From NCBI RefSeq assembly GCF_009664855.1, contig NZ_CP045928.1, positions 1,006,695 to 1,070,694 of the forward strand: a DNA stretch of 64,000 bases. Reading direction: 5' to 3'. Every line of letters begins with the position of its first letter. Position 1 is the stretch's first letter. Positions 7,784-16,718 of this stretch are shown here, piece after piece. The DNA comes from Flavobacterium sp. SLB02 (GTDB lineage Bacteria; Bacteroidota; Bacteroidia; Flavobacteriales; Flavobacteriaceae). A program made the position numbers and the translations under genes. The notes beneath the pieces are model-generated. The model saw nothing but the letters and a program-made list of their open reading frames with translations. It was not told the origin of the DNA and made no database searches.

Positions 7784-8377
7784 ATGGAAAATGGTTTCGA
7801 GGATCTGATTGCGAGTTATATTGAAAACAAAGTAGGGATATCAGAACATTTTTTAAGTCCTGAGCTGGCCAATCACTTAAAACAAAACTTACTTGATTTA
7901 AACCAGAAAAGTTTATTGCTGGCCGCAGGAATTGGCAATTCAGAGAAAGTGTCTTACGACGGGGCTATTCGTAGCGATTCTATTTATTGGCTGGATAAAA
8001 AGCACAATAATGTTTTCGAAAATGAATTCTTTGCTCGCATCGATGCTTTTATTATTTACTTAAACGAAAGTTGTTATGCCGGAATTACCGGTTATGAATT
8101 TCATTATTCTTTATACGAAACCGGAGATTTTTACCTGAAACATTTGGATCAGTTTAAGAATAATCCAAGCCGTAAATATTCGATGATTAGCTATCTTAAC
8201 AGCAATTGGCAGGAAAGCGATGGGGGAGAACTGATGATTCATCAGGAAAATAGCAATCAAAAAATATCACCTACTCAGGGCAAAACCGTTTTTTTTAAAA
8301 GTAATGAATTGGTTCATGAAGTTTTGGTTACTCAAAATACCAGAATGAGTATTACTGGCTGGCTTAAAGGTGATTAG
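7784..8377 (+). CDS. 2-oxoglutarate/Fe(II) oxygenase, prolyl-4-hydroxylase-like
   Basis: A 197-residue cytoplasmic dioxygenase of the PiuC/P4H type. The iron ligands are visible as His120-x-Asp122 (YLKHLDQF) and His178 (ELVHEVL), with Arg187 (RMSITGW) as the expected 2-oxoglutarate anchor. SDGGELMIH is the family's beta-strand signature. Such enzymes hydroxylate protein or small-molecule substrates using O2 and 2-oxoglutarate. The frame stays open further upstream, but the added 42 residues are a hydrophobic stretch with Cys clusters that would spoil the fold, so the ATG of MENGFEDLIA is preferred. The gene appears monocistronic. Confidence 0.85.
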   Translation: MENGFEDLIASYIENKVGISEHFLSPELANHLKQNLLDLNQKSLLLAAGIGNSEKVSYDGAIRSDSIYWLDKKHNNVFENEFFARIDAFIIYLNESCYAGITGYEFHYSLYETGDFYLKHLDQFKNNPSRKYSMISYLNSNWQESDGGELMIHQENSNQKISPTQGKTVFFKSNELVHEVLVTQNTRMSITGWLKGD

Positions 8378-8580
8378 TTTTTTAGAAAATAGAAAATAGA
8401 AAAATGAGAGTTTAACCGCAAGAGAGCACAAAGTTTTTTTTACGGGGATGAAATAATCTCGGCAAAGGTGCAAGGACGCAAAATTTATATTATTGATGAC
8501 TTGGGTATCTTAAATTAATCCCAAAATAAGAGCATAAAACTTAAAAAAAAATGCGGCTCTGATTCTTTGAGATTAAAAAA

Positions 8581-8624
8581 ATATATCAATTATATGATTT
8601 ATGTTGATATATCAATTATATTTG
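8581..8624 (+). promoter_or_regulatory. Promoter and probable MarR operator
   Basis: The -7 element TATATTTG lies at 8617-8624, 17 bases before the MarR ATG. The 15-base word ATATATCAATTATAT occurs twice, at 8581-8595 and 8607-8621. The second copy overlaps the -7 element and sits within a perfect palindrome TTGATATATCAA (8604-8615). This is the expected layout for a MarR dimer that represses its own promoter. The binding itself is inference. Confidence 0.6.
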
Positions 8625-8641
8625 CGTCAAATAAAAAAGAT

Positions 8642-9082
8642 ATGAAACTTGAAAACCCAACCGGAACTGCTTTGTATTCAATAGAAAAAGCAATAAAGGA
8701 ATATCGAAAGCTGGCCCAGAAAAATATCAGCAAAGTTGTAAAAGACATTACAGTAGATCAATGTTTAGTATTGATTATATTAAATGAAAATCAGAATATT
8801 TCTCAGAACGAATTGGCCAATCTTGTTTTTAAGGATAACGCATCAATAACTAGAATGATCGAACTGATGGTTAAAAATGAATATTTAAACCGAACGATTC
8901 ATCCGGAAGATCGAAGAAAATTTAATCTCGAAATCACCAATAAAGGACTAAAAACGCTGGAGTTAATACAACCTGTTATTAAGTCAAACAGGCAAACAGC
9001 ACTTGATGGTTTATCACTGGAAGAAATAGCATTACTAGATAAAACACTTAATAAAATAATCATTAATTGTAAAAATAAATAG
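8642..9082 (+). CDS. MarR-family transcriptional regulator
   Basis: A 146-residue winged-helix repressor. The recognition helix region reads ISQNELANLVFKDNASITRM and the wing contains HPEDRRKFNLEITNKG, the conserved D-x-R wing signature of MarR. A longer frame starts 75 bases upstream but runs through the promoter element at 8617-8624, so ATG 8642 is the start. The stop is one base before the ATG of the beta-lactamase-fold gene, so the two form an operon. A tandem site with a central palindrome in the promoter suggests autoregulation and control of the hydrolase. Confidence 0.88.
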   Translation: MKLENPTGTALYSIEKAIKEYRKLAQKNISKVVKDITVDQCLVLIILNENQNISQNELANLVFKDNASITRMIELMVKNEYLNRTIHPEDRRKFNLEITNKGLKTLELIQPVIKSNRQTALDGLSLEEIALLDKTLNKIIINCKNK

Positions 9083-9083
9083 C

Positions 9084-10403
9084 ATGAAATCAAGATTAAC
9101 TCTAATGGTATTGTTGGTATTTACTTGTGGATATTCACAAAAAGAAATTAGTAGTAAGCTAGAACAATACATGGACGCACAATTTGCTGTTAATGATTTT
9201 AGCGGTACAGTTCTGGTTTCTAAAAACGATTCGGTTTTATTAAAAAAGGCCTATGGTTTTGCCAATTACGAATGGAAAGTGAAAAATACGATAGATTCAA
9301 AATTTAGTTTAGCTTCGGTTTCGAAGCAATTTACCGCCGTTGCTATTTTACAATTAGCAGAGTACAAAAAACTTTCGTTAGAGGATCCTTTAAATAAATA
9401 TTTTGTTGGTTTTCCTCAGGGAGATAAAATAACTTTGAAAATGATGTTAAGCCACAATTCAGGTCTGGATATGGATTATGACGAGTTGTATTTGTCTAAA
9501 ACAGACCTTAATAAAGATTCGGTCTACACGTATCTGGCAAAAAAGCCTTTGTTGTTTGAACCGGGAACGAGTACAGCTTACAGTAATATTGGTTATTATT
9601 TATTGGCGCAAATTGTAGAGAAAGTATCCGGTCAGTCTTATGCAGCATATTTAAAGCAAAATGTATTGGATAAGGCAAAAATGTACAATTCAGGAGTTTC
9701 GACTAGTGATGAAATAGTCGATAAAATGACACAGAGATATTATTTTAAAGATAATAAATTAGTAAAAAATCCGTACATCAACTGGAATTTTAACTTGGGG
9801 CATGATGGTGTTTATTCGACTGTTGAAGATTTATATTTATGGAATAAAGCACTTTTTGATAGCCAAACGTTATTATCTGAAGAATCAAAAAAGAAAATGT
9901 TCACATCGTATAATGAACAGAATTTTGGTTTTGGAGTTGTGATTAATCCTTTTTACAATCAAAATCACCAGTTAATTGCGCATGATGGAGGTTTTTTTGG
10001 AGCCATGACTTCGTTTAATAAATATACAGAAGATAAAGTTTTTATTACTGTTTTGTCTAACAACCAATCAAAGTCATATTACATTGCTTATGGCCTTGCC
10101 GGAATATGTTTTGGCAAAGAAGTAGAAAATCCGTACAAACATATCCAAACTATAATAGATCCTAACCTTTACGATCAGTACATTGGTGATTATGGAGATA
10201 TTAAGATTCTAAAGAAAGATAATAAGTTGTATTACAATGATTATAATATCGAATTGCTGCCGGAATCTGTAACCAAATTTTTCCGCTCAGATAATAACAA
10301 TACCACAGTTGAATTTATTACAAATAAAAAAAGAAAAATTACGCAGTTAGAAATAAAAAAGGCTGGAATAAAAGAAATAAAAAATAAAACCAAAGGAGTT
10401 TAA
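9084..10403 (+). CDS. Serine hydrolase, beta-lactamase/PBP4-type
   Basis: A 439-residue exported serine hydrolase with a class C beta-lactamase/transpeptidase fold. The signal peptide ends near CGYSQKE. The catalytic SxxK is SVSK at 78-81, followed by a YSN triad (TAYSNIGYYLL) and a C-terminal HDGG in place of KTG. A small beta domain occupies the last 90 residues. Members act as esterases, D-amino-acid peptidases or peptidoglycan carboxypeptidases, and the sequence does not say which. It is coupled to a MarR gene one base upstream, so a MarR ligand (perhaps an aromatic or antibiotic-like compound) may induce it. A true beta-lactamase role is possible but unproven. Confidence 0.85.
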   Translation: MKSRLTLMVLLVFTCGYSQKEISSKLEQYMDAQFAVNDFSGTVLVSKNDSVLLKKAYGFANYEWKVKNTIDSKFSLASVSKQFTAVAILQLAEYKKLSLEDPLNKYFVGFPQGDKITLKMMLSHNSGLDMDYDELYLSKTDLNKDSVYTYLAKKPLLFEPGTSTAYSNIGYYLLAQIVEKVSGQSYAAYLKQNVLDKAKMYNSGVSTSDEIVDKMTQRYYFKDNKLVKNPYINWNFNLGHDGVYSTVEDLYLWNKALFDSQTLLSEESKKKMFTSYNEQNFGFGVVINPFYNQNHQLIAHDGGFFGAMTSFNKYTEDKVFITVLSNNQSKSYYIAYGLAGICFGKEVENPYKHIQTIIDPNLYDQYIGDYGDIKILKKDNKLYYNDYNIELLPESVTKFFRSDNNNTTVEFITNKKRKITQLEIKKAGIKEIKNKTKGV

Positions 10404-10407
10404 GTAC

Positions 10408-10415
10408 TATTTTTG
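10408..10415 (+). promoter_or_regulatory. -7 promoter element for the EamA transporter
   Basis: TATTTTTG fits TAnnTTTG and lies 18 bases before the ATG at 10434, directly after the stop of the hydrolase gene. It supports that ATG over an upstream TTG at 10413 inside the element. Confidence 0.45.
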
Positions 10416-10433
10416 TGCTCAAAATGTAATCCT

Positions 10434-11288
10434 ATGTTATTTCTTGTTTTAAGTATTCTGTGTAGTGTTATTGTGGGTGTAATTTTTAAAATAACCAGAA
10501 AATACAAGGGCAATCCAACTCAAATTGTGACTTTCAATTATGCGACAGCTTTAGCGCTGTGTTACTTTACTTTTAGTCCAAATTTGGCCCAAGTCGATAC
10601 CAGCGCGCCCTGGAATATTTACATTGCTATTGGGGTTTTATTGCCTTTTGTGCTTCTTTCTCTAGTGGCTTCTATAAAACATATTGGGATTGTAAAAACT
10701 GATGCCGCACAGCGTTTATCACTATTTATACCCATATTGGCAGCCTGGCTTATTTTTAAGGAAGAATTTAATTCTTATAAAGTCATTGGAATCATTATAG
10801 GTTTTATGGCTCTTTTGTTTATTCTAAGAAAACAATCTGTAAACACAGAAAATAAATGGTTTTTCCCGGCGGCAGTTTTACTGGGTTTTGGAGTAATTGA
10901 TATTCTTTTCAAACAAGTAGCGCTTTATACCACTTTGCCTTATCCAACCTCTTTATTTGTTGTTTTTTGCATTGCTTTATCAGTAGCCGTATTAATTTCT
11001 ATTTATGAAATAGGGATTAAAAAGGTAAAATTAGAACCTAATAATATTCTTTTTGGCGCTTTGGTAGGAATCTTTAATTTCGGAAATATTTTATTTTATT
11101 TAAAAGCTCATAAGGCTTTCGCCGAAAATCCTTCGACAGTTTTTGCCGGAATGAACATGGGAGTTATTGTTTTAGGAAGTCTTGTTGGTCTGCTTTTTTT
11201 CAAGGAAAAATTATCTAAAATTAATTTTATAGGCATCTTTTTGGCCTTGATTTCGATTGTTTTTATCGTTATTTCGCAATTTAAATAA
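10434..11288 (+). CDS. EamA/DMT-family inner-membrane transporter
   Basis: A 284-residue membrane protein with about ten hydrophobic helices in two homologous halves, as in drug/metabolite transporters. The first helix is LFLVLSILCSVIVGVIF and the last ends ISIVFIVISQFK. Conserved DMT-type features are SLVASIKHIGIVKTDAAQRL near the end of the first half and FAGMNMGVIVLGSLVGLLFF in the second. The substrate cannot be read from the sequence. It follows the hydrolase by 30 bases but has its own TATTTTTG element, so it may be transcribed separately. Confidence 0.85.
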   Translation: MLFLVLSILCSVIVGVIFKITRKYKGNPTQIVTFNYATALALCYFTFSPNLAQVDTSAPWNIYIAIGVLLPFVLLSLVASIKHIGIVKTDAAQRLSLFIPILAAWLIFKEEFNSYKVIGIIIGFMALLFILRKQSVNTENKWFFPAAVLLGFGVIDILFKQVALYTTLPYPTSLFVVFCIALSVAVLISIYEIGIKKVKLEPNNILFGALVGIFNFGNILFYLKAHKAFAENPSTVFAGMNMGVIVLGSLVGLLFFKEKLSKINFIGIFLALISIVFIVISQFK

Positions 11289-11394
11289 TTTATTTTCAAT
11301 TCTTAATTTGTTAGTTTACAGCTTCTTTTAGGCTGATTTTAATAATTATTAAAATAAACTCTACTAATTCTATAGAATTTGTAAATATATTTTA

Positions 11395-11402
11395 TAGATT
11401 TG
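11395..11402 (+). promoter_or_regulatory. -7 promoter element of the dehydrogenase leader
   Basis: TAGATTTG matches TAnnTTTG and ends 8 bases before the ATG of the first tiny ORF at 11411. Transcription from here would run through both tiny ORFs and the terminator at 11529-11560 to the dehydrogenase. Confidence 0.5.
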
Positions 11403-11410
11403 CAGTAACA

Positions 11411-11497
11411 ATGAAAAACTTTAGTCTATATATCATCCCGCTTATGTGCAGCTTGACGATGTGCTGCATGTCCAGCGATGCGATGAAATGGCGTTAA
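11411..11497 (+). CDS. Tiny Met/Cys-rich ORF (28 aa), possible leader peptide
   Basis: An ORF of 28 codons, MKNFSLYIIPLMCSLTMCCM followed by SSDAMKWR. It contains five Met and three Cys, including an adjacent Cys pair. It starts 8 bases after a TAGATTTG promoter element and is followed 31 bases later by a strong terminator. This is the architecture of a transcription-attenuation leader peptide, where ribosome stalling at scarce amino acids would control read-through. Inside it lies a 6-bp stem TGCAGC/GCTGCA (11447-11468). That it is translated and regulatory is inference. It could also be a small secreted or metal-binding peptide. Confidence 0.45.
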   Translation: MKNFSLYIIPLMCSLTMCCMSSDAMKWR

Positions 11498-11528
11498 TAG
11501 AGAAAAACTTGTTAGTTATTTTTTTTTT

Positions 11529-11560
11529 AGCCTTTCATGCACCATGAAAGGCTTTTTTTA
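11529..11560 (+). terminator. Attenuator-like intrinsic terminator
   Basis: A perfect 11-bp stem AGCCTTTCATG / CATGAAAGGCT with a 3-nt loop is followed by seven T. It sits between the two tiny ORFs, about 195 bases upstream of the dehydrogenase. It is preceded by a T10 run, so it could also be a plain terminator of a small RNA. Confidence 0.85.
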
Positions 11561-11573
11561 GAACTATTAAAAA

Positions 11574-11669
11574 ATGAATAAAATGAGATCAAATAGAAAT
11601 ACAAGTAGTATGATGGAGTGCTGTCTGATGAAAATTCCATGTTGGAGCTGTAGCAATTATCAAAAATAA
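11574..11669 (+). CDS. Second tiny Met/Cys-rich ORF (31 aa)
   Basis: An ORF of 31 codons starting MNKMRSNRNTSSMMECCLMK and ending IPCWSCSNYQK. Like the first tiny ORF it is rich in Met and Cys (five Met, four Cys) and contains an adjacent Cys pair followed by a hydrophobic residue (CCL here, CCM in the first). It begins 14 bases after the terminator at 11529-11560 and ends 85 bases before the dehydrogenase. The shared composition and motif argue against chance, but translation is unproven. Confidence 0.4.
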   Translation: MNKMRSNRNTSSMMECCLMKIPCWSCSNYQK

Positions 11670-11754
11670 TAAAAGCTCTTTTGTAGCCATCAGAAGTCTT
11701 TTTAATGGATCAGTTTCTAAACACAATAAACCCAAATTAAAAAAAATATATATC

Positions 11755-13041
11755 ATGAGTACAGAATTAATAAAACAGAATCCCTTTCAATCTATGATTG
11801 ATCGCTTTAATATCGCTGCCGATATTCTAAATTTAGACGAATCGATCAGGCAGAAACTGCAACGACCTGAAAAACAAATTGTAGTTAATTTTTCTATCAC
11901 ATTAGATAATGGAAATGAACAAAATTTTGAAGGATATCGCGTGATTCACAATACGGCTTTAGGGCCATCAAAAGGTGGAATTCGATATGATAATGCCGTA
12001 AACCTTGATGAAGTAAAAGCACTTGCGGCCTGGATGACTTGGAAATCTGCTGTAACCGGAATTCCCTTTGGAGGAGCAAAAGGTGGAATCATTTGTGATC
12101 CTAGAACGCTTTCTAAAACAGAATTAGAAAAAATTACAAGAGCGTATACCAAAGCTTTATCAGATATTTTTGGACCTGAAAAAGATGTTCCTGCTCCGGA
12201 CATGGGAACAGGCCCTGACGAGATGGGCTGGTTGATGGATGAGTTTTCATTAGTTCACGGCAAAACAATTCACGCCGTTGTAACGGGAAAACATTTGCAT
12301 TCAGGAGGATCTTTAGGCAGGGTAGAAGCAACCGGAAGAGGCGTAAGTATTATTACATTATTGGCTCTTCAAAAATTAAAACTAAGACCAGCAAGATCTA
12401 CTGTTGCCATTCAGGGATTTGGTAATGTAGGATTGCATTCGGCTTTGTTTTTGTTCGAAAAAGGACTAAAAGTAGTGGCTGTTAGTGATGTTTCCGAAGC
12501 TTTTTATAATCCTGAAGGATTGAATATTCCCGAGTTAATCCTGTATTATAACCTGAATAATAAAAGTATTAAAGGATATCCAAATTCAGTTGCCATCAAA
12601 CATGAAGAGCTTTTATTGCTGGATGTAGATGTGTTGATTCCTGCTGCCAAAGAAGATGTTATCACGCAAAAAAATGCCAATGATATCCGCGCTAAAATTA
12701 TCGTAGAGGGTGCAAACGGACCAGTTTCGTCTGATGCGGATGCAATATTGCACAATAATAATGTATTAGTTGTTCCTGATATTTTAGCCAATGCTGGAGG
12801 AGTAACCGTTTCTTATTTCGAATGGCTTCAGAATTCGCTTTTAGAATCCTGGAGAATTCACCAGATCAATACACGTTTAGAAGATATTTTAGAAAAAGGT
12901 TTCGAAACCGTTTTTAGAATCGCAGCCAAACATAACGTAACGCCACGTATTGCTGCCTATGTTATTGCTTTGCAAAAAGTAGCCGATACACAATCTGTAA
13001 AAGAAGTTGCGTTGGCTGAGCCAAAGTTTAAGCAGAATTAA
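11755..13041 (+). CDS. Glu/Leu/Phe/Val dehydrogenase (glutamate dehydrogenase type)
   Basis: A 428-residue cytoplasmic amino-acid dehydrogenase with the length of hexameric RocG/GudB-type glutamate dehydrogenases. The substrate domain has GPSKGGIRYD and the catalytic-lysine motif GIPFGGAKGGI, then PAPDMGTG. The Rossmann domain has the nucleotide motif IQGFGNVG and, later, IIVEGANGPVSSDAD and PDILANAGGVTVSYFEW. It interconverts glutamate and 2-oxoglutarate plus ammonia. The Asp after the second Rossmann strand (AVSDVSEA) suits NAD. The gene stands alone behind an unusual 350-base leader with two tiny Met/Cys-rich ORFs and a terminator. Leucine dehydrogenase is less likely, being shorter (about 365 residues). 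Confidence 0.9.
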   Translation: MSTELIKQNPFQSMIDRFNIAADILNLDESIRQKLQRPEKQIVVNFSITLDNGNEQNFEGYRVIHNTALGPSKGGIRYDNAVNLDEVKALAAWMTWKSAVTGIPFGGAKGGIICDPRTLSKTELEKITRAYTKALSDIFGPEKDVPAPDMGTGPDEMGWLMDEFSLVHGKTIHAVVTGKHLHSGGSLGRVEATGRGVSIITLLALQKLKLRPARSTVAIQGFGNVGLHSALFLFEKGLKVVAVSDVSEAFYNPEGLNIPELILYYNLNNKSIKGYPNSVAIKHEELLLLDVDVLIPAAKEDVITQKNANDIRAKIIVEGANGPVSSDADAILHNNNVLVVPDILANAGGVTVSYFEWLQNSLLESWRIHQINTRLEDILEKGFETVFRIAAKHNVTPRIAAYVIALQKVADTQSVKEVALAEPKFKQN

Positions 13042-13186
13042 AAATTAGGTTTTAGAATATAAAGACTGTTTTCATTGATTAATATTATTTTCAAAAGAGA
13101 AGGTATTAATCGGTGAAAATATCTTTGTTTTAAGTTTATAGTAAATGTATTTGAGTTTTTTATAAATCAAAAAAGGAATTTTTCAA

Positions 13187-14410
13187 ATGAAACATATCAA
13201 TTTTCTAGCTTTTGCAATGCCCGCTTTTTTTCTGTTCTTGTTTTTAGAATATAAATTAGCGCAGCGCAAAAAGAGACCGGAAATTTTTAACTACGAAAGT
13301 TCAGTGTCTAATATTAGCATTGGTATTGCAGAGCGACTGATCAATTTATTTATAGCCGCAAGTTTTTATCAATTGTATTATTTGATATATGACAATTATA
13401 GAATTTTTGATATCCCAAGCAATGTTTTTGTTTGGTCTGCCTTGATCCTGGCGACCGATTTTGTTTGGTATTGGTACCACAGATTAGGTCATGAAGTCAA
13501 TTTTTTCTGGGCAGCACATATTGTGCATCACCACAGCGAAGAATTTAATTTTACGGCTGCCGCCAGAATTACCACTTTTCAGGCCATAATAAGAACCGGT
13601 TTTTGGTGTATACTTCCCTTGGTTGGTTTTCATCCATCGATGGTAATTACAATGCTCATTGTTCACGGAGCGTATTCTTTTTTTACCCACACACAACTTA
13701 TCGCACGCATAAAATGGCTGGAATATGTTTTTGTAACACCATCTGTCCATGGGGTTCACCATGCTTCTGACCAGAAATATTTAGATAAAAATTATGGAGA
13801 TATGTTTACCTTTTGGGACCGTCTTTTTGGCACTTTTCAGCAAGAGGAAGAAAAACCAAAGTACGGTTTAACGCATCCGCTAAAAAGTTATAGTTTCCTC
13901 TGGCAACACTTTCATTATTATTTTGAAATCTACGAATTATGGAAACGCTCTGAAGGTTTTAAAGCCAAATGGAAAGCCGTTTTTGGAAGCCCCGCCCACA
14001 TGGATCAGGATATTCGTCCTATATTAGAAAAACGCTTTCTGCAGGATAAAGCCAATCCGCATCAAAGGCTTCGATTTAAGAATTATCTTTATATTCAATT
14101 GGGAGTTTGCACTTTGTTCTTGACGGTTTTTACATATTATTTTGAATATCTGAATCTCGTTGATAAGGTTTTTGTGCTTTTGATTATTCTCATTACTTTA
14201 GTGAATTGTGGGGCTTTATTAGAACAGCGAAAATGGATGTATTATCTTGAATATGCTCGTATTTTTATCTTTACGACGTACTTTTTATACATAGAAAATC
14301 TAATTTCGTTTTTCTTTATTCCACTTGCAATCATGATTTTTGCCGAGCAGTTATTTTCGTTAAGTACCAGATATCAAAATGTGATTCTTCAGTTGGAGGC
14401 ATCAGAGTAA
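13187..14410 (+). CDS. Sterol desaturase/fatty-acid hydroxylase family membrane protein
   Basis: A 407-residue integral membrane di-iron protein. The histidine clusters are HRLGH (98-102), HIVHHH (111-116), HTQ (167-169) and HGVHHA (188-193), matching the sterol-desaturase superfamily. Helices at about 5-22, 50-70, 82-98 and 135-165 surround them. The C-terminal 120 residues add four more hydrophobic helices, an extension seen in many bacterial homologues. Members hydroxylate or desaturate lipids; the substrate here is unknown. The gene is monocistronic and converges on the PUL regulator, with a palindromic element between. Confidence 0.85.
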   Translation: MKHINFLAFAMPAFFLFLFLEYKLAQRKKRPEIFNYESSVSNISIGIAERLINLFIAASFYQLYYLIYDNYRIFDIPSNVFVWSALILATDFVWYWYHRLGHEVNFFWAAHIVHHHSEEFNFTAAARITTFQAIIRTGFWCILPLVGFHPSMVITMLIVHGAYSFFTHTQLIARIKWLEYVFVTPSVHGVHHASDQKYLDKNYGDMFTFWDRLFGTFQQEEEKPKYGLTHPLKSYSFLWQHFHYYFEIYELWKRSEGFKAKWKAVFGSPAHMDQDIRPILEKRFLQDKANPHQRLRFKNYLYIQLGVCTLFLTVFTYYFEYLNLVDKVFVLLIILITLVNCGALLEQRKWMYYLEYARIFIFTTYFLYIENLISFFFIPLAIMIFAEQLFSLSTRYQNVILQLEASE

Positions 14411-14415
14411 AAATA

Positions 14416-14630
14416 GGCCACTGATTATGCGGATTAAAACAGATTTTCGCAGATTTTTTATTGTTGATCTGGGAAACAGAGTAGCGGTCTAAAAAGTTAG
14501 CCACGTATTCACGAATTATTATACATATTCTTTATGTGAAAAATTCGTGAACTTGTGGCTGTTTTTTCTCAAAGGTTGAAAAAAAAAGAGAATCTGTGTA
14601 AATCTGTTTTAACCCGTTCAACCAGCGGGC
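14416..14630. repeat. Nested palindromic intergenic element
   Basis: The 226 bases between two convergent genes hold nested inverted repeats. The outer words are GGATTAAAACAGATT (14430-14444) and its relative AATCTGTTTTAACC (about 14601-14614 on the plus strand). The inner hairpin pairs AGCCAC and CACGAATT (14499-14517) with AATTCGTG and GTGGCT (14542-14560). The opening GCCACTGATTA is shared with the complement of the element at 23075-23167. It looks like a dispersed palindromic repeat that may serve as a two-way terminator. Confidence 0.55.
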
Positions 14631-14636
14631 AAAAAA

Positions 14637-16235
14637 TTATATTGTTTTAATCGCCATAATCTTCTCTTCAAAAGTATCCTTAAAGTCTGATTTGCTTTTG
14701 ATTCTGGTTTTGTACGTATAGATTGTAGCTACAGAAAGTTCAAGGAATTCTGCCATTTGGTTGCTGTCCTGAATTCCTAACCGGTACAAGGCAAAAATGC
14801 GTAATTCGGTGTTTAAAAGTTCTCCTTTTTTAACGACACATTTATGATCATTGGGGAATAAATGATTAAAATCGGTCACAAAAGTGGGGAATAACTTCAG
14901 GAAGATTTCATCAAACTGATGAAAAAGATTCTCGCGTTCTTCCTTTACATTGTAACGTTTTAGACTCGCAATAACTTCGTCTGTTTTCTTGGTAATGATT
15001 TTATGAAGCGTGCTTTTCTGTATATGATCTATTTTATTGATGAAAGCCGAAGTTGCTTTAATAAAATAAGTAATATATTCCTCTTTAATAGCATTGGCTT
15101 CACTCAGACTAATATTCATTTCCTGAAGTTGAGCGTAAGAGGAAGCCATTATTTTTCTGGCTTTATTTCTCTCTTTTAATTGTTTGAAAATGATAATCGA
15201 GAATAAAATAATAATTACCGTAAGGATTGTCAGCAGAATAATGATCCTTTCGAGTTTATCGTTTTTCTCTTTTACATTGTTCAATTGTGCTTTTTCGATA
15301 ATAGGCAATATCGACGAAATTTCGATTTTACGATGTCTGGCATTATAAAAAGTAGCATCATCCATGGCAATGTTAATGTACTCATTTGCCTTGTCCAGAT
15401 AACCCATTTTAAAGAGTTCGTTGGCCAGATTTCTAAGCGCAACGGTTTCTTTTGTCGCATTTTTAACATCGGCAATTGCGGCCAGGGCCAGGTAATAAAT
15501 AGCTTTTTTAGTATATCCTCTTTCAGAATAAATATATCCCAGACTCGAGGTTGCAATACCATAATAGTCAGGCGGTAATTTGTAGTTGTTAATCCAGTAG
15601 CTAAACGCAAATTCGGCGCCACGCCAGTCTTGCTGTTTCAATCGTTTTAAACTCTCTGCTGCCCAATATTCGTTGGTATTGGTTCCTATTAATTCCAGTG
15701 CTTTTTTAAGGAAATGATTGCCCTGTTGTATATAATGAATATTAAAGCGCTGGTCTTTATTATAATCGGCAAGATCATAATAGGCGCGGGCTTTTATCGA
15801 ATAAAATTCGAACTTGTTTCTTTGGTCGAGTTTTTTATCGTCAATCACATTCAAGGTATCAATAGCTTCTTTAAAAAGACCGGAGGAAAGTAATACAAAA
15901 CCTTCTTTAATTCGGCTTTTGGCTAAGTAAATAGGTTCTTTAAGCACAATTGCTTTGATCTTGGCCTGTTCTAAATAATAATAGGCCGAGTCGTATTTAA
16001 AAGATTTATATTCTTCAAAGAGCAGCATATAATTATTATAAAGCTGCTGGTTGTTCTGGCTCAAAGTAAACTTAGAAACGTTTTTCTTAAGAGCTTCGAT
16101 TTTACGATACTTCTGGTTTAAGTAGATTTCCTTTTTAAGGAGCACTTTATCTAATTCTTCCAGAACAGGATTTGTCTCTTTCGCAGAGAGAGAAAAACCT
16201 GCAAGTAAAAAATATAGAATTACTATTCTTCGCAT
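14637..16235 (-). CDS. SusR-like PUL regulator (DUF6377 type)
   Basis: A 532-residue membrane-bound transcription regulator. It has a signal peptide (1-18), a periplasmic helical repeat (TPR-like) region up to about 325, one membrane span near 328-350 ([20 protein letters not shown]), a coiled-coil linker, and a cytoplasmic DUF6377 part. The latter ends in a LuxR-like helix-turn-helix ([20 protein letters not shown]). The size and layout match SusR of Bacteroides, which senses malto-oligosaccharides in the periplasm and activates the sus genes. It is transcribed away from the SusC/SusD locus starting at 16719, so it is probably its activator. A TATTTTTG -7 element lies at 16300-16307 on the minus strand. 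The ligand is inferred to be a glycan fragment. Confidence 0.88.
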   Translation of the reverse strand: MRRIVILYFLLAGFSLSAKETNPVLEELDKVLLKKEIYLNQKYRKIEALKKNVSKFTLSQNNQQLYNNYMLLFEEYKSFKYDSAYYYLEQAKIKAIVLKEPIYLAKSRIKEGFVLLSSGLFKEAIDTLNVIDDKKLDQRNKFEFYSIKARAYYDLADYNKDQRFNIHYIQQGNHFLKKALELIGTNTNEYWAAESLKRLKQQDWRGAEFAFSYWINNYKLPPDYYGIATSSLGYIYSERGYTKKAIYYLALAAIADVKNATKETVALRNLANELFKMGYLDKANEYINIAMDDATFYNARHRKIEISSILPIIEKAQLNNVKEKNDKLERIIILLTILTVIIILFSIIIFKQLKERNKARKIMASSYAQLQEMNISLSEANAIKEEYITYFIKATSAFINKIDHIQKSTLHKIITKKTDEVIASLKRYNVKEERENLFHQFDEIFLKLFPTFVTDFNHLFPNDHKCVVKKGELLNTELRIFALYRLGIQDSNQMAEFLELSVATIYTYKTRIKSKSDFKDTFEEKIMAIKTI

Positions 16236-16718
16236 GTTTTTGGTTTGGTTTAGGGGAAAAAATGTTTAAGTCTTACTTGCGTTAATTCGTTTTTTAATTC
16301 AAAAATAGTTTAAGAGCTGATGATTAGCAACTTTTAAAAAATGGGTAGCTTCTTTTGTAAAATATAACAGGAGAAAGGAAGATTATAGGGAAAAATCGGG
16401 TTTAGAATGTTAAAAGTAATCTAATGACTTGCAATTATACAATAAAAAGCAATTAAATATATGTATAGTGAAAAAAAAATCTGTTTTAATTTGGTTATTG
16501 TCATTTTTACCATAGTTTATTTACATTTTTCATCTCAACAAAACCTTGATTTTTTAATTTATGAAAACGTTATAGTTTGTTGATTTTCAATAAATTATAA
16601 TTTAAAATTGCTGAATTATATCTTGATTTTTTACAGATATTTTTTTTTAGATTTATTTAACATCTAGTTTCGTACTGTCCTTTTAAAGGGATAAAAAAAC
16701 TAACAAAAACCAAAATTT
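16236..16718. other. 483-base divergent regulatory region of the PUL
   Basis: No gene is visible between the regulator and the first PUL gene. The minus strand has TATTTTTG at 16300-16307, a good -7 for the regulator. On the plus side I find no exact TAnnTTTG near the DUF5004 gene. The near matches are TATAGTTTG at 16572-16580 and a short palindrome CCTTTTAAAGG at 16679-16689, about 30 bases before the ATG. A weak -7 would fit activator-dependent transcription by the SusR-like protein. Confidence 0.5.

Noticed and set aside
9084..10403. Calling the serine hydrolase an antibiotic-resistance beta-lactamase
   Set aside because: The SxxK/YSN/HDGG pattern is shared with esterases and peptidases, and the KTG motif is replaced by HDGG. 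Sequence alone does not support a resistance claim.
11946..12331. Minus-strand frames opposite the dehydrogenase
   Set aside because: They lie fully within a well-conserved enzyme gene and have no motif of their own.
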